Shown: in pieces, positions 54,173-64,000 of the stretch
How positions within the stretch are numbered: the stretch's first letter is position 1
Layout of the letters: each line of letters starts with the position of its first letter
Assembly: GCF_035594125.1 (NCBI RefSeq)
Contig: NC_087155.1
Coordinates: forward strand, 4,396,192 to 4,460,191
From: Scylla paramamosain
Lineage: Eukaryota > Arthropoda > Malacostraca > Decapoda > Portunidae
Reading direction: 5' to 3'
Length of the DNA stretch: 64,000 nt
Program-made: the position numbers and the translations under genes
Notes under the pieces: model-generated
Databases searched by the model: none
What the model was told of the DNA's origin: nothing
What the model saw: the letters and a program-made list of their open reading frames with translations, nothing else

Positions 54173-55115
54173 ATGACCAGGGTCACGTGCATCCCTGACA
54201 AGCTGCGCTGTCGAGTAGCGGCAAACCTCCATGCAAGCCATCAGGGGCTGGATTCAATGCTCAGAAGAGCCAGGCAGACGGTGTACTGGCCAGGCTTGGA
54301 AGGAGACTTGCAACATCAATGGTCTTCCTGCGACATCTGCAACGCTCAGGCACCTTCACAATCATCCAAGCCGCTGATCCTCATGCCACCCCCTAAGTAT
54401 CCCTTCCAGCAGACAGTGGTGGACGTCTTCCAGCTGGACGGGAACTCGTACTTGGCATATGCTGACAGGCTAACTGGCTGGCTGGAGGTGGCGCAACTGC
54501 CCAATGGTGCAACCTCAAGCAAGATCTTGAACCAGCTGAGGCTCTACTTTGCAAGATCGGGTACGCCAGAGCAAGTCTCGACAGATGGCGGAACTAATTT
54601 GGCGAATGAAGAGATGGCAGAGTTCTTTGAGAGATGGAGCATAACTGTGCGTCTCTCCTCCGCTCACTACCCGCAAAGCAACGGGTGTGCAGAAGCTGCA
54701 GTAAAATCTGCAAAGAGAATGCTGTGTGGCAACACAGGAGCGAGCAGGAGCCTCAACAATGACAAAGTTTCTCTCGCTCTGCTGCAGCATCTAAATACGC
54801 CCCTTCTGTGATATTGATAAGTCCCCAGCTCAGCTGGCAATGGGTCGTCAGCTACAGGATGGTGTCCCTGCTCTCGTGCAAAACTTCGGGATTGCAGAAC
54901 ATCGGGGGTGGATGCTTCGTGAGCAGGAACGGCAAATGTTGAGGCAAAACAGCAAGCTGGAGGATCACACATGTGGGCATTGCCGCTCCAACATTGCCCC
55001 TGGCAGCAGGGTATTGGTGCAGAACCAGGCTAGCAAGGTCTGGGACAGGTCAGGTATTGTTGTAGAGGTGAGGGACAACAGGCAGCACCTGGTGAAGTTC
55101 GGCGGAAGTGGCTGA
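54173..55115 (+). pseudogene. Gypsy-C integrase (one frameshift)
   Basis: The frame 54173-54811 starts in the zinc-binding domain ('VAANLHASHQGLDSMLRRAR', 'CDICNAQAPSQ') and goes on to the catalytic core: first Asp in 'QTVVDVFQLDGNSYL', second in 'VSTDGGTNLANEEM', and Glu in 'YPQSNGCAEAAVKSAKRML'. The core is intact as a reading frame. Near 54800 a frameshift moves the C-terminal region ('AMGRQLQDGVPALVQNF', 'VWDRSGIVVEVRDNRQHLV') into the frame 54840-55115. The integrase joins element DNA to target DNA. The copy is dead because of the frameshift and the missing RT. Confidence 0.88.
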
Positions 55116-55363
55116 CTGTCTCTCTGGACACACCTGCACCTGAAACCGCTCACCCAGCCCCGCACCACCTCCAAGGCCACGGGACCCACCACTGGAGCCA
55201 TCGTCCAGCCATCCCCGCTGTAGGGCAGCCAGGCCTGGATGGCTAAATGTGGAGTGAAAATGGCTTAATGTTAAGTATGAGGACATGTAATTTTGATATG
55301 TTGATTAAGATGATTGTTTAGTGCCATTGTCATACCCCTGCAACATCTCCAGGGGAGGGAAGT

Positions 55364-55550
55364 TGTAGGATAGCTATGCAAATATAGTGAGCGCTGGCAT
55401 CTGCCTGGCAAACCGCCATCACAAGCGGTTTCCGCCAAGGCGGGAGTTGGTTGCCCCGCGCTTCGCTGGCCACGCAGATGTGCGTCCTGTACCAAGCTGA
55501 ATAAAGGCAGACAATGGCAGCTGGTGTCTTTCTAGCCAAGCCCCCGTACA
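55364..55550 (+). repeat. Gypsy-C 3' LTR
   Basis: 187 bp, preceded by the purine tract at about 55350-55363. It differs from the 5' LTR mainly by C/T and G/A changes and a few short indels. Confidence 0.92.
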
Positions 55551-55985
55551 GTTGTCAAGACTTATATAATCCATTAGGACTACAACTCCTTGTGACAATC
55601 AAGAATATTTTTACAAGGCCCATGGAAACTAAAAACATCATGGGATCAGACATGACCAGATGAACTTTATGATCAATGGCATCTACTCAACAAAGAACTC
55701 AAAACAGCAAATAAAATAGAAATCTCTAGAGCAACCATAATACAACAGGGAGTAGACATGCATATTATTAGTGATGCCAGTAGTAAGGTATATGGAACTT
55801 GTGCTTACCTTTATAACAGTGGACAAGGAAATCTGATATGTAAAGCAAAGGTTGCTCCACTAAAAAAATCTTACCATTGCTAAATTAGAATTAACTGCTG
55901 TCCTGCTGGCTGCTAGGCTAACCACATCATTCATGAGGATTTGGGTAGAGTAGATTCTCCATCTCAGAGCAAACCAATATCAATC
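55551..55985 (+). pseudogene. pol: BEL-D RT thumb/RNase H piece
   Basis: After the GTTGT duplication the BEL text resumes with 'DLYNPLGLQLLVTIKNIF' (the Y-D-P-L-G-L block of BEL RT) and, in another frame, 'HIISDASSKVYGTCAYLYNS' (RNase H first catalytic Asp; usually F-S-D-A-S) and 'KLELTAVLLAARLT' (the R-L-E-L block). Stops and shifts are frequent. The homology ends near 55985 at a poly(A) run. Confidence 0.75.
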
Positions 55986-57084
55986 CACTCGGTAAGTGGC
56001 AGGGTTGAAAAAAAAAAAAATTTTAACCCACGGGTTTTTGGGGTTTATTTTTGGGGGTTGGTTTTTTTGGGGGTTTTATTTATTTTCTTGCTTATTCTTC
56101 ATATTTATATGTAAATCAGTTTTAACAAAAATATAATAAAAAAATAAGGCCCACTGAGGTACCAGTGTATCAGTCTCAACAATTACTTTATTATATATAT
56201 ATATGTATATTTCACTATTTCATATATTCATCCCACATGTACCATGGCCAGCCAGTCCTTTCTCCACCTCTTAAGAGAATTTCACATCCACTTCCAGTCC
56301 TTAGGGATAACACCTGTGTATATATGTTCGTCTTCTCTCCTGGCCATTTCTTCTCCTTTCTTTACCTCAAGGGGGACTTCACACCCACTCCCAGTTCTTA
56401 GGGATAACACCTGCATTTGTCCTCCTTTCTCCACTTCTCAAGGGAATTTCACACCCACTTCCATTCCTTAGCTCAGATAAATACAGCCTGCAGGTAGCGA
56501 GCTCAGGCAGTTCAGATCAGTTTGAGTTCAGTCCCAGTCAGAGACAGTCAGTCAGTCACCCAGTCTCGAGCAGTCTTGGTCTCTTACTTAGTTCCACTCC
56601 ATCACAGTCAGCCATGAGAGACACTGCTCAGTTATAAATCATATCACTTCAGAGACAGAGAGAGAGAGATAGAGTACAATCTCACGTTACAACTGTCTCA
56701 AATCCAGTGTGTACAAATCTGTCATCCATTAAATCAAGAATTCTCATCATCGTGCCTTTTATTCACACATACACTTAATATCAGTTAATTACCCACGACC
56801 TCCAAGCTACCAGAATCACCACCTCACTCTGGTTCTCCACACTACCAACACTCCCAGCATCTTCATCAATCATCAACTCCAGTACAACAGAGGTGACTAA
56901 TTAATCATTCCCAAAACAGTGGTAGCAAACATCTTTGATACAAGTGGTAGCCAAGAACTACCAAAACATCAGTGGGTCATCATCTCTTCAGAAATACAGT
57001 GGGTGACACTTCTCTCTCCTGGAACAAGGGTGGCAAGCTCTTAGAACACCAGTCTGTAAACAGAGTCGAAAGCAGTAGTCAAAA
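55986..57084. promoter_or_regulatory. Possible LTR and leader of BEL-E; contains short tandem repeat
   Basis: A G/T-rich block (56030-56085) is followed by about three diverged tandem units of 70-95 bp (56259-56475; shared 'tcacacccactccca' and 'ttagggataacacctg'), then a TATA-like 'agataaatacagcc' (56475), a 'cagtcagtcagtcaccc' stretch, and 'aaaacagtggtagcaaac'. The order (repeats, TATA-like box, start region, leader) before a BEL gag (57805) suggests an LTR plus leader. I cannot show LTR ends because no second copy is present. Confidence 0.35.
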
Positions 57085-57800
57085 ATTACAGGATAAGTGT
57101 CTTGAAACCTCCCTCTTGAAAGAGTTTAAATCACAGGAAGAAGGAAATACAGACGCAGGCAGAGAATTCCAGAGTTTCCCAGAGAAAGGAATAAATGACT
57201 GAGAATACTGGTTAACTCTTGTATTAGAAAGGTGGACAGAATAGGGGTGAGAAAAAGAGTCTTCTGCAGCAAGGCCACAGGAGGTGGGCATGCAGTTAGC
57301 AAGTTCAGAAGAGCAGTTGACATGAAAATAGCAGTAGAAGATAACAAGAGATGCAACATTGTGGCAATGAGAGAGAGGCTGAAGACAGTCAGTTAGAGGA
57401 GAGGAGTAGATAAGACAAAAAGCTTTTGATTGCACTCTGTCTAAAAGAATGGTATGAGAGGAACCTCCTATACATGGACAGATAAGGCCCATATACGGAA
57501 TTAGCAGCTGGAAAGGTGAAAAAAATTGGCAGAGACGACTCAGAATGCTTAACTTCACAGAAACTGTTTTAGCTTGAGATGAGATATGAAGTTTCCAGTT
57601 TAGATTATAAATAAAGGACAGAGCGAGGATACTCAGTGTAGAAGAGGGGGACAGTTGAGTGTCTCTGAAGAAGAGGGGATAGTTGTCTGGAAGGTTGTGT
57701 CAAGTTGATAGATAGAGGAATTGAGTTTTTGAGGCATTGAACAATACTAAGTTTGCTCTGTCGCAATCAGAAATTTTAGAGAGATCAGAACAAATTGTTT
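57085..57800 (-). pseudogene. LINE-C 3' fragment, copy 3
   Basis: The minus-strand frame 57558-57079 reads 'MKLSILSRLCQFFSPFQLL', 'LIYSSPLTDCLQPLSHCHN' and 'FSGKLWNSLPASVFPSSCD'. Upstream (57560-57800) there is the RT block 'LNWKLHI' counterpart and the 'FNASKTQ' counterpart. It ends where BEL-E gag text starts. It belongs to the same family as 35474-36777. Confidence 0.85.
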
Positions 57801-57804
57801 CAGA

Positions 57805-58275
57805 ATGTGAAGAATAAGAAACAAATCAAATATAACTATTGAGAAGTAAGTGAACTAACAACACACCTAATTCCACAATGAGAGGCCAACCTAATATAAC
57901 ATTACCAGCTATAACATTGCTAGAATTTTCAGGAAATATAACTGAGTGGCCTTCATTTTGGGATAAGTATAAAGGATTAATCCATCAAAGACAAGATATT
58001 GCCAAGATAATTAAATTTTTCTATCTTTTAAGCCAACTAAAGGGTACTGCTTACCTAATAATCTCTGAACTAGCTGTTACTGAAGAAAATTATGACATTG
58101 CTATAAAGTTACTCAGAATTATGATGATAAGAAGCAAATTAACCACCAAGCTTGTCTATAAAATCTTAGATTTAACCTCCTCCAACCATAATTACAAGAA
58201 TTCACAACTTTTTAGGATTAATGTCAATAATATATTAGAATGTCTGAAATCAAATAATCATATCAAGGAAGCAGG
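57805..58275 (+). pseudogene. gag: BEL-E gag fragment (DUF1759-like)
   Basis: The frame from 57878 reads 'ITLPAITLLEFSGNITEWPS', 'FWDKYKGLIHQRQDIAKI', 'FFYLLSQLKGTAYLIISELA', 'NYDIAIKLLRIMM', matching the Gag pattern L-P-x-x-x-L-x-x-F-x-G, W-x-x-F-W-D, Y-L-x-x-x-L-x-G-x-A and Y-x-x-A-x-x-L-L. It is cut at about 58275 by LINE-C copy 4. It differs from BEL-D gag, so it is a separate BEL family or copy. Confidence 0.75.
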
Positions 58276-58277
58276 AC

Positions 58278-59545
58278 AGACCAAGGATGTTCAGTGTAGA
58301 AGAGGGGGACAGTTGAGTGTAATTGAAGAGGGGATAGTTGCTTGGAAGGTTGTGTCGAGTTGATAGATGGAGGAATTGAGTTTTTGAGGCATTGAACAAT
58401 ACTAAGTTTGTTATGCCCCAATCAGAAATTTTAGAGAGATCAGAAGTCAGGTGTTCTTTGGCCTCCCTGAGAGAGCTGTTTACTTCCTGAAAGGATGGAC
58501 ATCTACGAAAAGATGTGTAAAAGTGTGGGGTGGTATCATCAGTGTAGGAGTGGATAGAACAAGAAGTTTGGCTTAGATCATTGATTAATAACAGGAAGAG
58601 AGTGGATGACAGGACGGAACCTTGAGGAACACCACTGTTAATAGATTTATGAGATGACCGTCTACCACAACAGCAATAGAACGGTCAGAAAGGAAACTTG
58701 AGATGAAGTTACAGAGAGAGAAGGATAGAAGCTGTTGGAGAGTAGTTTGGAAATCAAAACTTTGTGCCAGACTCTATGAAAAGCTTTTGATATGTCTAAG
58801 GCAACAGCAAAAGTTTCATCAAAACCTCTAAAAGAGGATGGCCAAGACTCAGTAAGGAAAGCCAGAAGATCACCAGTAGAGCGGCCTTGACAGAACCCAT
58901 ACTGGCAATCAGATAGATCATGAAGTGATAGATGTTTAAGAATCTTCCTATTGAGGATAGATTCAAAAACTTTAGAGAGGCAGGAAATTAAAGTAATAGG
59001 ATGGTAGTTTAAGGGATTAGAACAGTCACCCTTTTCAGGAACAGGCCGAATGTAGGCAAATTTCCAACAAGAAGGAAAGGTAGATGTTCATAGACAGAGA
59101 TGAAGGAGTTTGACTAGGCAAGATGCAAGCACAAAGGCACACTTTTAGAGAACAATATGAGGGACCCCATCAGGATCATAAGCCTTTTGAGCGTTTAGGC
59201 TAGTGAGGGCATGGAAAACATCACTGCAAATGATTTTAATGGGTAACATGAAGTAGTCAGAAGGTGGAGGAGAGGGAGGAACAAGCCCTGAATCATCTAA
59301 AGTAGTGTTTTTAGCAAAAGTTTGAGTGAAGATTTCAACTTTAGAAATAGATGAGATAGCAGTGGTGCCATAAGGTTGAAATAAAGGAGGGAAATATGAA
59401 GAAGCAAGGTTATTGGAGATGTTTTTGGGGAGGTGCCAGAAGTCACAAGGGGAGTTAGATCTTGAAAGATTTTGACACTTTCTATTAATGAAGAACAGAC
59501 ACTTGTTTAGGTCATCCTGATATTGGTTGGTCCAGTTGGACAAAG
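58278..59545 (-). pseudogene. LINE-C pre-RT and RT fragment, copy 4
   Basis: On the minus strand the frame 59543-59145 gives the pre-RT part ('NTTLDDSGLVPPSPPPSD', 'IKIICSDVFHALTSLNAQKA'). The RT blocks follow in shifting frames down to 58278 ('LISCLSKVFESILNRKILKH', 'VALDISKAFH', 'FLSDRSIAVVVDGH'). It ends at the same region in which copy 3 begins, with about 170 bp present in both copies. It covers an upstream part of the LINE not present in the other copies. Confidence 0.85.
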
Positions 59546-60278
59546 CCTGTGTTAACTTGTACTAGGCGGGAAATGAATGAGCCAGGCTTGACTACTCTTA
59601 CATTTCATATGTATATGTACATATATAAAACCTTATTCATCAATATGATATAGAAATAAATTTTTATGTGTAAAATATTTAAAAAAGAAAAAACCCACTT
59701 AGGCTTTTTTTTTTTTTTTTTTTGCGGGGGGGGGCAGTGTTTTCTGCCATCCCTGGTAAGTGGGAAGTCAGTCAACTTCCAAACAGCAGCCAGATGCACA
59801 CCAATGCTCCTTCTCAACTCCACCATCCTGGCAGACATACCACCCAAACTTCAGCTAAGTACTCTGTTTAGTCCCAGGCCTGTGTACAGATAGGTACTTA
59901 GCTATCCATGTGTCTGCCTAACCCAAGGCAAATATTTTTAACCTGGCACTGGCTTTCTATGCCAGTTTGCTACAAAGGATAGTTCATCAAGCACTTGTTT
60001 TTTTTTCCCTGCAATGCATCACAGTATGTATTCATGATGTCACATCTGTAAACAGATACATCATTAGAGACCCCACTGGCTTGGCCTTCAAGATACTCAA
60101 GTACACCAGGTCTTCCTCCAGAAGCCTGGACAACTCACCAGAATCTAACCAGCTAACTTAACTGGTGCCAGCATCTTCAGGCCACTAGAGGCTGTAGCAC
60201 CAGAGCCTGCATGGCCCCATCAAATCCTCAACAAGAACAACAACAACTGGAGACCCCAGGCAGTGTTGTGTGTAAAAT
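59546..60278. other. Unassigned stretch with T- and G-runs
   Basis: It contains a T-run followed by a G-run (59706-59735) and mixed sequence. Short open stretches such as the one around 59760-59890 have no recognised motif. No gene can be supported. Confidence 0.5.
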
Positions 60279-60943
60279 GTACCTTGTGTTCGACATCCCT
60301 TTGTTATTTTTGCTCAAACTGGTGTATGAAAGGGTCTATGGGGCTAATATCCCAACCAGAGTAAGCACAATCATCAAAATTGTCATTATGACTGTATATA
60401 ATGCATCATCAGTAGTATTATAATCTATTATTTATTGAGTATTTGAAACTTCTGAGTACCTCCTACCCACAAGGTTCTGCATGATATGGACATATCATCC
60501 TGCACTTTCAATTTTTGAAGTAAATACTGCAAATTTCACATTTCTTTTGGTAGTGTATAGAAAGGAACGACTCATGCTGTCCAAGTAATATTTCAGTGAG
60601 AAATGTTCACTGTTAATTTATTGGTTAAAGTAGATCAGCCCTTTGCCTCCAATGCAACAATACTGATGTCCACTCTGAAAATCTTAACAAAATTTCATGC
60701 TTGTTAATTATTTGATAACACACAGTGATTGTGGTAACACATCAGTAAAATAAGGTCTTCAATTTTGGCTGGAAGGTTTCAATTACTTGATAAATAATAG
60801 ATTATAAGACTGCTGATGATGCATTATATACACTTATAATGATAATTGATGATCATGTTTGCTCTGGTTAGGATATCAGCCCCATAGACACTTTCATACA
60901 TGAGTCTGAGCAAAGATAACAGGGGTGTTGAACACAAGGTACA
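60279..60943. repeat. Long imperfect inverted repeat (foldback-like)
   Basis: The left arm at 60279-60452 ('tgtaccttgtgttc', 'gtctatggggct', 'tatataatgcatcatca', 'ttataatctattattta') is the reverse complement of the right arm at 60771-60943 over about 173 bp, with roughly 80-85 % identity by eye. The spacer of about 318 bp is unrelated to the arms. It could be a foldback/MITE-type element, two opposed copies of one repeat, or a hairpin-RNA source. Confidence 0.85.
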
Positions 60944-60944
60944 C

Positions 60945-61110
60945 TTCCACACAGACACTTGCACATGACAGCAGCCTCACTGCCCTTGGTGCCTCACATA
61001 TCCTGACACACCAGAACACCTGCTGCTAAACTGCCCTCACCACCATTCCCACATGAATACATTTCATGTTGACAAAGTAAAAACAGTAGCCTAAACAGAG
61101 AAATTAAACA
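60945..61110 (+). pseudogene. LINE C-terminal cysteine-histidine fragment
   Basis: The plus strand reads 'PHCPWCLTYPDTPEHLLLNC' then 'PHHHSHMNTFHVDKV', the C-x2-C...D-T-x-E-H-L-L-x-x-C-P block that ends many RNase H-bearing LINE ORF2 proteins. It touches the right arm of the inverted repeat. It is only a relic. Confidence 0.65.
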
Positions 61111-61879
61111 ACCCTGAGAAACCACTTCTCTGGGTAGCAAAATACCTGCACATTACAATACTGAATATGCAGGGCTACAGTATATTCCTGCTGACCTGGA
61201 AGAATTGTTCTTTTCATAAAAGTGAAAACAGGTCACACCTATTTTTTGAATTGTTATTATAATTATTAATGAGGACTATCACATTAAGTCCTAATGACAG
61301 TTATTTGGAACTAAAAATGGTACAGAAGAAGTGTAATGACATGACAAAAAAAGTTAGGAATATGTTAGATGTGGAGCAAAGGATGGGTGAGAAACATGAA
61401 TGTTGAAGATTCCCTAAGAAAGTCAGTCAATGATCTAATGTTTCTAAGTTTGTGACTAAATCAATAATGACTAGGGTCCAGGATCAGCATGTACTAACCT
61501 CTCTTTTAGTACAATATTATATATTATTATTTAATATCACATCAAATTAAAACTACATATATAGTGCAACTATTGTATAACTCTTAAAGAAAAGACAACA
61601 CTTCGTATGATATGTAAACCATAGAAAAAAAAAAACAAGAAGGGGAGAAAATTTTTGCGTTTGAGCAAGATTCTTGCTGGCTGCTGGCTGCTGTCATGAC
61701 CTTGATGTCATAAAGAGCTTGACTTCATGGCTAAGTTGATGATGTTTCACTGAACTATCCTTGCCTGTCTCTCATCCTTGGGCCAGTCATCCTGCTCCTT
61801 TTTAAAAAGCCTTGGGGGAGTTTTTTTCATGTCTTGCCCACTGCTTAGTTTATTGTTCTTATTTTTTCTGAGAAATTTG
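61111..61879. other. Unassigned stretch
   Basis: AT-rich, with A-runs near 61624. I see no coding motif, no tandem repeat and no transposon end. Confidence 0.5.
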
Positions 61880-62170
61880 TAAAGGTGAACAGCAGTGACA
61901 GCAGTGATCCTCAGCCTGGTACTTCTGAACATACCAGGAAGCAAGAGAAGCAAGTATATGAGTGAAAAAGTGTGCAGGCAAAGAAGAAAAGGAACTCGAC
62001 CAGGTTTATGTGAGTCTCCATACCAAGGAAAAGGTGCCTGCTCATCATGTGGGTCCTACCTGCTGGTGTGGTTGCTTTGAGAAGGTAAGAATGGAGGCTA
62101 ACTGGTGCATCTTTGATGAATACTGTGGAATCAAGGTGACTACAATGTGCAAAACTTATATACTGTAGCT
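61880..62170 (+). pseudogene. Fragment resembling an arthropod cysteine-rich N-terminal domain
   Basis: A Ser/Asp-rich start ('SDSSDPQPGTSEHTRKQEKQ', about 61896-61955) is followed in frame 61962-62168, after a stop, by 'VSLHTKEKVPAHHVGPTCWC', 'GCFEKVRMEANW' and 'CIFDEYCGI'. A pattern of K-V-x-A-x-x-V-G-P-x-C-x-C...C-F-x-K-V...I-F-D-x-Y is, to my memory, common in uncharacterised arthropod proteins, some linked to transposons. The surroundings give no exons. It could equally be a chance resemblance or a true exon, since GTAAG follows at 62082. Confidence 0.3.
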
Positions 62171-62197
62171 ATGCTGGTGTCTTCATTTCTCTCTAGT

Positions 62198-62490
62198 GAT
62201 CCATTAAAATGGCCTTTGCCCACCATACTAATAAATGATAACCTCTTGACTATTTGTATCAAAATCTACAACAATACCTATATCAAGCAAATTGGCATGT
62301 GCAAAGTATTTTTAGGTTATTTTCTTACTATAGTTTTCCATTGAAACCCATTAAAACAGTCTTTTCTCAGCATACCAATAAATTATAACCTCTTGTCTAC
62401 TTGCATCAAATTCTGTATTAAAAACACTTTCCAACAATACCTATATGGAGTGAATTAGCAGATCCAAAGTATTTTTATTGTATTTTAACC
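62198..62490. repeat. Diverged tandem duplication (~150-bp unit)
   Basis: Copy 1 (62198-62333) and copy 2 (62343-62490) share 'ccattaaaa', 'cctcttg', 'caacaatacctatat', 'gcaaagtattttta' and 'taataaat...ataacc' in the same order, with an insertion in copy 2. No coding content. Confidence 0.8.
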
Positions 62491-62868
62491 ATGAAGAACT
62501 TCAAACATGTTTTCTTAAAACATACTTTTGTGGAGTTCATGCTTTCTTTTCTTGACATCATTATGCCCTCATGGGAAGCTAATTGTTGGTAAATTGAAAT
62601 ATTAGGATATCATCTGATACATTTTGAGTACCATCATAAGAAATTTGATAGCATCCTTTGGATTCTTCCATTAACTGCTCAGTATAGTGGTGCAAGAAGA
62701 TAGAAGTATGCTTTTCAATGTATGACAATAGAAAGAGAAAAGTGTTACACATTTAATTGCGAAGATGGAAGTCAAAAGGGATAAAAGTACAATAATTTAA
62801 ACATTTGGTTTTGGAAATTAATATTATTTGAAATGGTAAGATAGTGCCATTTAAAATTCTTTGAAACT
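62491..62868. other. Unassigned AT-rich stretch
   Basis: No feature recognised. Confidence 0.5.
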
Positions 62869-62932
62869 CACCCTTACTCACTCCTATGAAATAAAGATTA
62901 CACCCTTACTCACTCCTATGAAATAAAGATTA
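62869..62932. repeat. Perfect 32-bp direct tandem duplication
   Basis: The unit starting CACCCTTACTCACTCCTATG occurs at 62869-62900 and again without change at 62901-62932. Perfect identity in such a diverged neighbourhood means a recent duplication, probably polymorphic. Confidence 0.95.
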
Positions 62933-63690
62933 CAGACTTATGTCTGAATTGCAAAAAGCCATAACTTAACTTCTCCAGAATCATTAAAATTATCCATCTT
63001 AAGTATCTTTTTTTTAAGATTCTGCTGTAGAATAAAATCATGTTAAGTAAAACCTGGAGTGTACAAAATTTGTAAAATTCTGATGCTTTCTAAATAATTG
63101 CATATCAGACAATAGAATAAGTATATGGGGTATCATCTAACAAGGTTAATTTATACAGGCAGGATACTACATGGTACATTGTATTATGATAGTATGTAAT
63201 GGTGCTATTCAAGAAGGAAAATTGTATATTCATGTTAGCTTTCATATATTATCCTCTTCCAAAATATCATGCACTGTTCATCACCAAATCACCTAATTAG
63301 CTTAGGATGTAAGTATCAATAACATACTCATAAATATATCCAGTAACTATATCTGTACATGAATATGAAAAAGTGAAAAGAATGACAAACAGCAATTCAC
63401 AGGATCTGCTGAATCTTCTAACTTAATCTATGGCTAAAATATAATAAGGTTGCAAATACACATCATCATCTCACAGGATAAGAATGGTATTATTATTGAT
63501 ATGGTATATCAGCAGAGGTATGGTCATGGTCAGAAGTCTCATAACCTTGTGCCCTCACTTCTAATATGTTTTGTATTTTTTCTCGATATAGATCCTCTGA
63601 TCTAGTGACAACATGCTCACACAAACTGATCATTTATAGATTCTCTGCAAATTATGGGACTTGAAAGTGAAGGAACAATGTTAAACACAA
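62933..63690. other. Unassigned AT-rich stretch
   Basis: No coding motif or repeat structure beyond short A/T runs. Confidence 0.5.
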
Positions 63691-63715
63691 AGGAAAAGTT
63701 TGTTACTTATTTTAT

Positions 63716-64000
63716 TTGACTACAGACCATGACTATACCTGCAGTAAAGTGAGCTTCAGCAAATGCATGGAAATGACAAAAAATACATATGCAAAAAGAA
63801 AAAAGAGAAAGATTATTGTCACATATATACCACCCAAGACAAATGCATGGAAGACAGATGAGCATAAGACAATGCAAAAAAAAAGAGTATGGAAATGCTT
63901 GGAAAATATGATAAAAAAAAAATGTTGCTTATGGGTGACTTTAATTGCAAGAATGTAATATGGGAGGAGTTGGAACTAGGGGAGGGTGCAGATTTGTGGA
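63716..64000 (+). pseudogene. LINE endonuclease fragment, cut by window end
   Basis: It reads 'KRKIIVTYIPPKTNAWKTDE' then, after a frameshift in the A-run near 63914, 'LLMGDFNCKNVIWEELELGE'. This is the Y-x-P-P and G-D-F-N-C block of an APE-type LINE endonuclease. It runs off the window at 64000, so the element continues to the right. The family differs from LINE-C and from the jockey-like copy (GDFNCK, not GDFNGRH). Confidence 0.75.

Larger units (their letters stand above)
53309..55550 (+). mobile_element. Gypsy-C: short, internally deleted Ty3/Gypsy element with 5-bp TSD
   Basis: Short LTRs of 181 bp (53309-53489) and 187 bp (55364-55550) both start TGTAGGATAGC and end with TACA. GTTGT lies directly outside on each side (53304-53308 and 55551-55555), an exact target duplication. 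After the 5' LTR comes TGGCGCAGTGACC as the likely primer site. Before the 3' LTR comes 'ccaggggagggaagt' as the polypurine tract. Only a gag part and the integrase are left; protease, RT and RNase H are deleted. The LTRs differ at many sites, mostly transitions, so it is an old insertion. The host is BEL-D. Confidence 0.92.

Overview
The window is eukaryotic, repeat-dominated intergenic DNA, and I recognise no single-copy host gene. It is built from LTR retrotransposons (BEL/Pao and Ty3/Gypsy), several non-LTR retrotransposon (LINE) families, a hAT DNA transposon, a satellite with a unit of about 96 bp, and long (TA)n, (TC)n and (AAT)n microsatellites. The mix and the low-complexity load suggest an invertebrate, most plausibly a crustacean such as a decapod. 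That assignment is an inference from TE style, not from a marker gene.

Left third (1-26 kb). A satellite array (pieces at 1-70, 14925-18360, 23625-25325 and 25838-25985) is the apparent substrate for nested insertions. A minus-strand BEL/Pao element, BEL-1 (71-13672), lies next to it. BEL-1 has been entered by a hAT derivative (4291-5049, 8-bp target duplication) and by a LINE with a YVDD active site (9598-11270). The (AAT)n tail of that LINE was in turn entered by a second BEL copy, BEL-2 (5189-9597). A Rex1-like LINE (15524-16738) and a degenerate I/R1-like LINE (18361-23170) split the satellite further.

Middle (27-39 kb). An AT-rich jockey-like LINE (pieces at 27150-29422, 36966-37213 and 38883-39124) is interrupted by BEL-3 (29423-35473, two 528-bp LTRs), by the RT half of another LINE, and by the 3' half of a Gypsy element. 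BEL-2 and BEL-3 both lack the capsid-like gag domain, zinc knuckles and protease that BEL-1 still carries, with the same junction. They therefore look like an amplified, internally deleted subfamily.

Right part (39-64 kb). A structurally complete, apparently young Gypsy element (40545-46946) has two 500-bp LTRs with only about two differences, open gag and pol, a tRNA-Leu-like primer site, a polypurine tract, an ATAT target duplication and a textbook -1 frameshift signal. It sits in the (TA)n tract of a decayed BEL element (BEL-D; pieces at 40384-40512, 46947-47557, 51240-53308 and 55551-55985). BEL-D also holds a short internally deleted Gypsy (53309-55550, 5-bp target duplication). Further right are another BEL gag relic flanked by two overlapping LINE fragments, a long imperfect inverted repeat (60279-60943), small tandem duplications, a possible fragment of a cysteine-rich domain, and a LINE endonuclease cut by the window edge.

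The coding regions are self-contained transposon proteins (Gag, protease, RT, RNase H, integrase, endonuclease, transposase). I found no CRISPR array, tRNA, rRNA or operon, and I cannot claim a proven new system. The best leads are the intact Gypsy with its frameshift signal, the shared-deletion BEL subfamily with a candidate 5' intron, and the invaded satellite.
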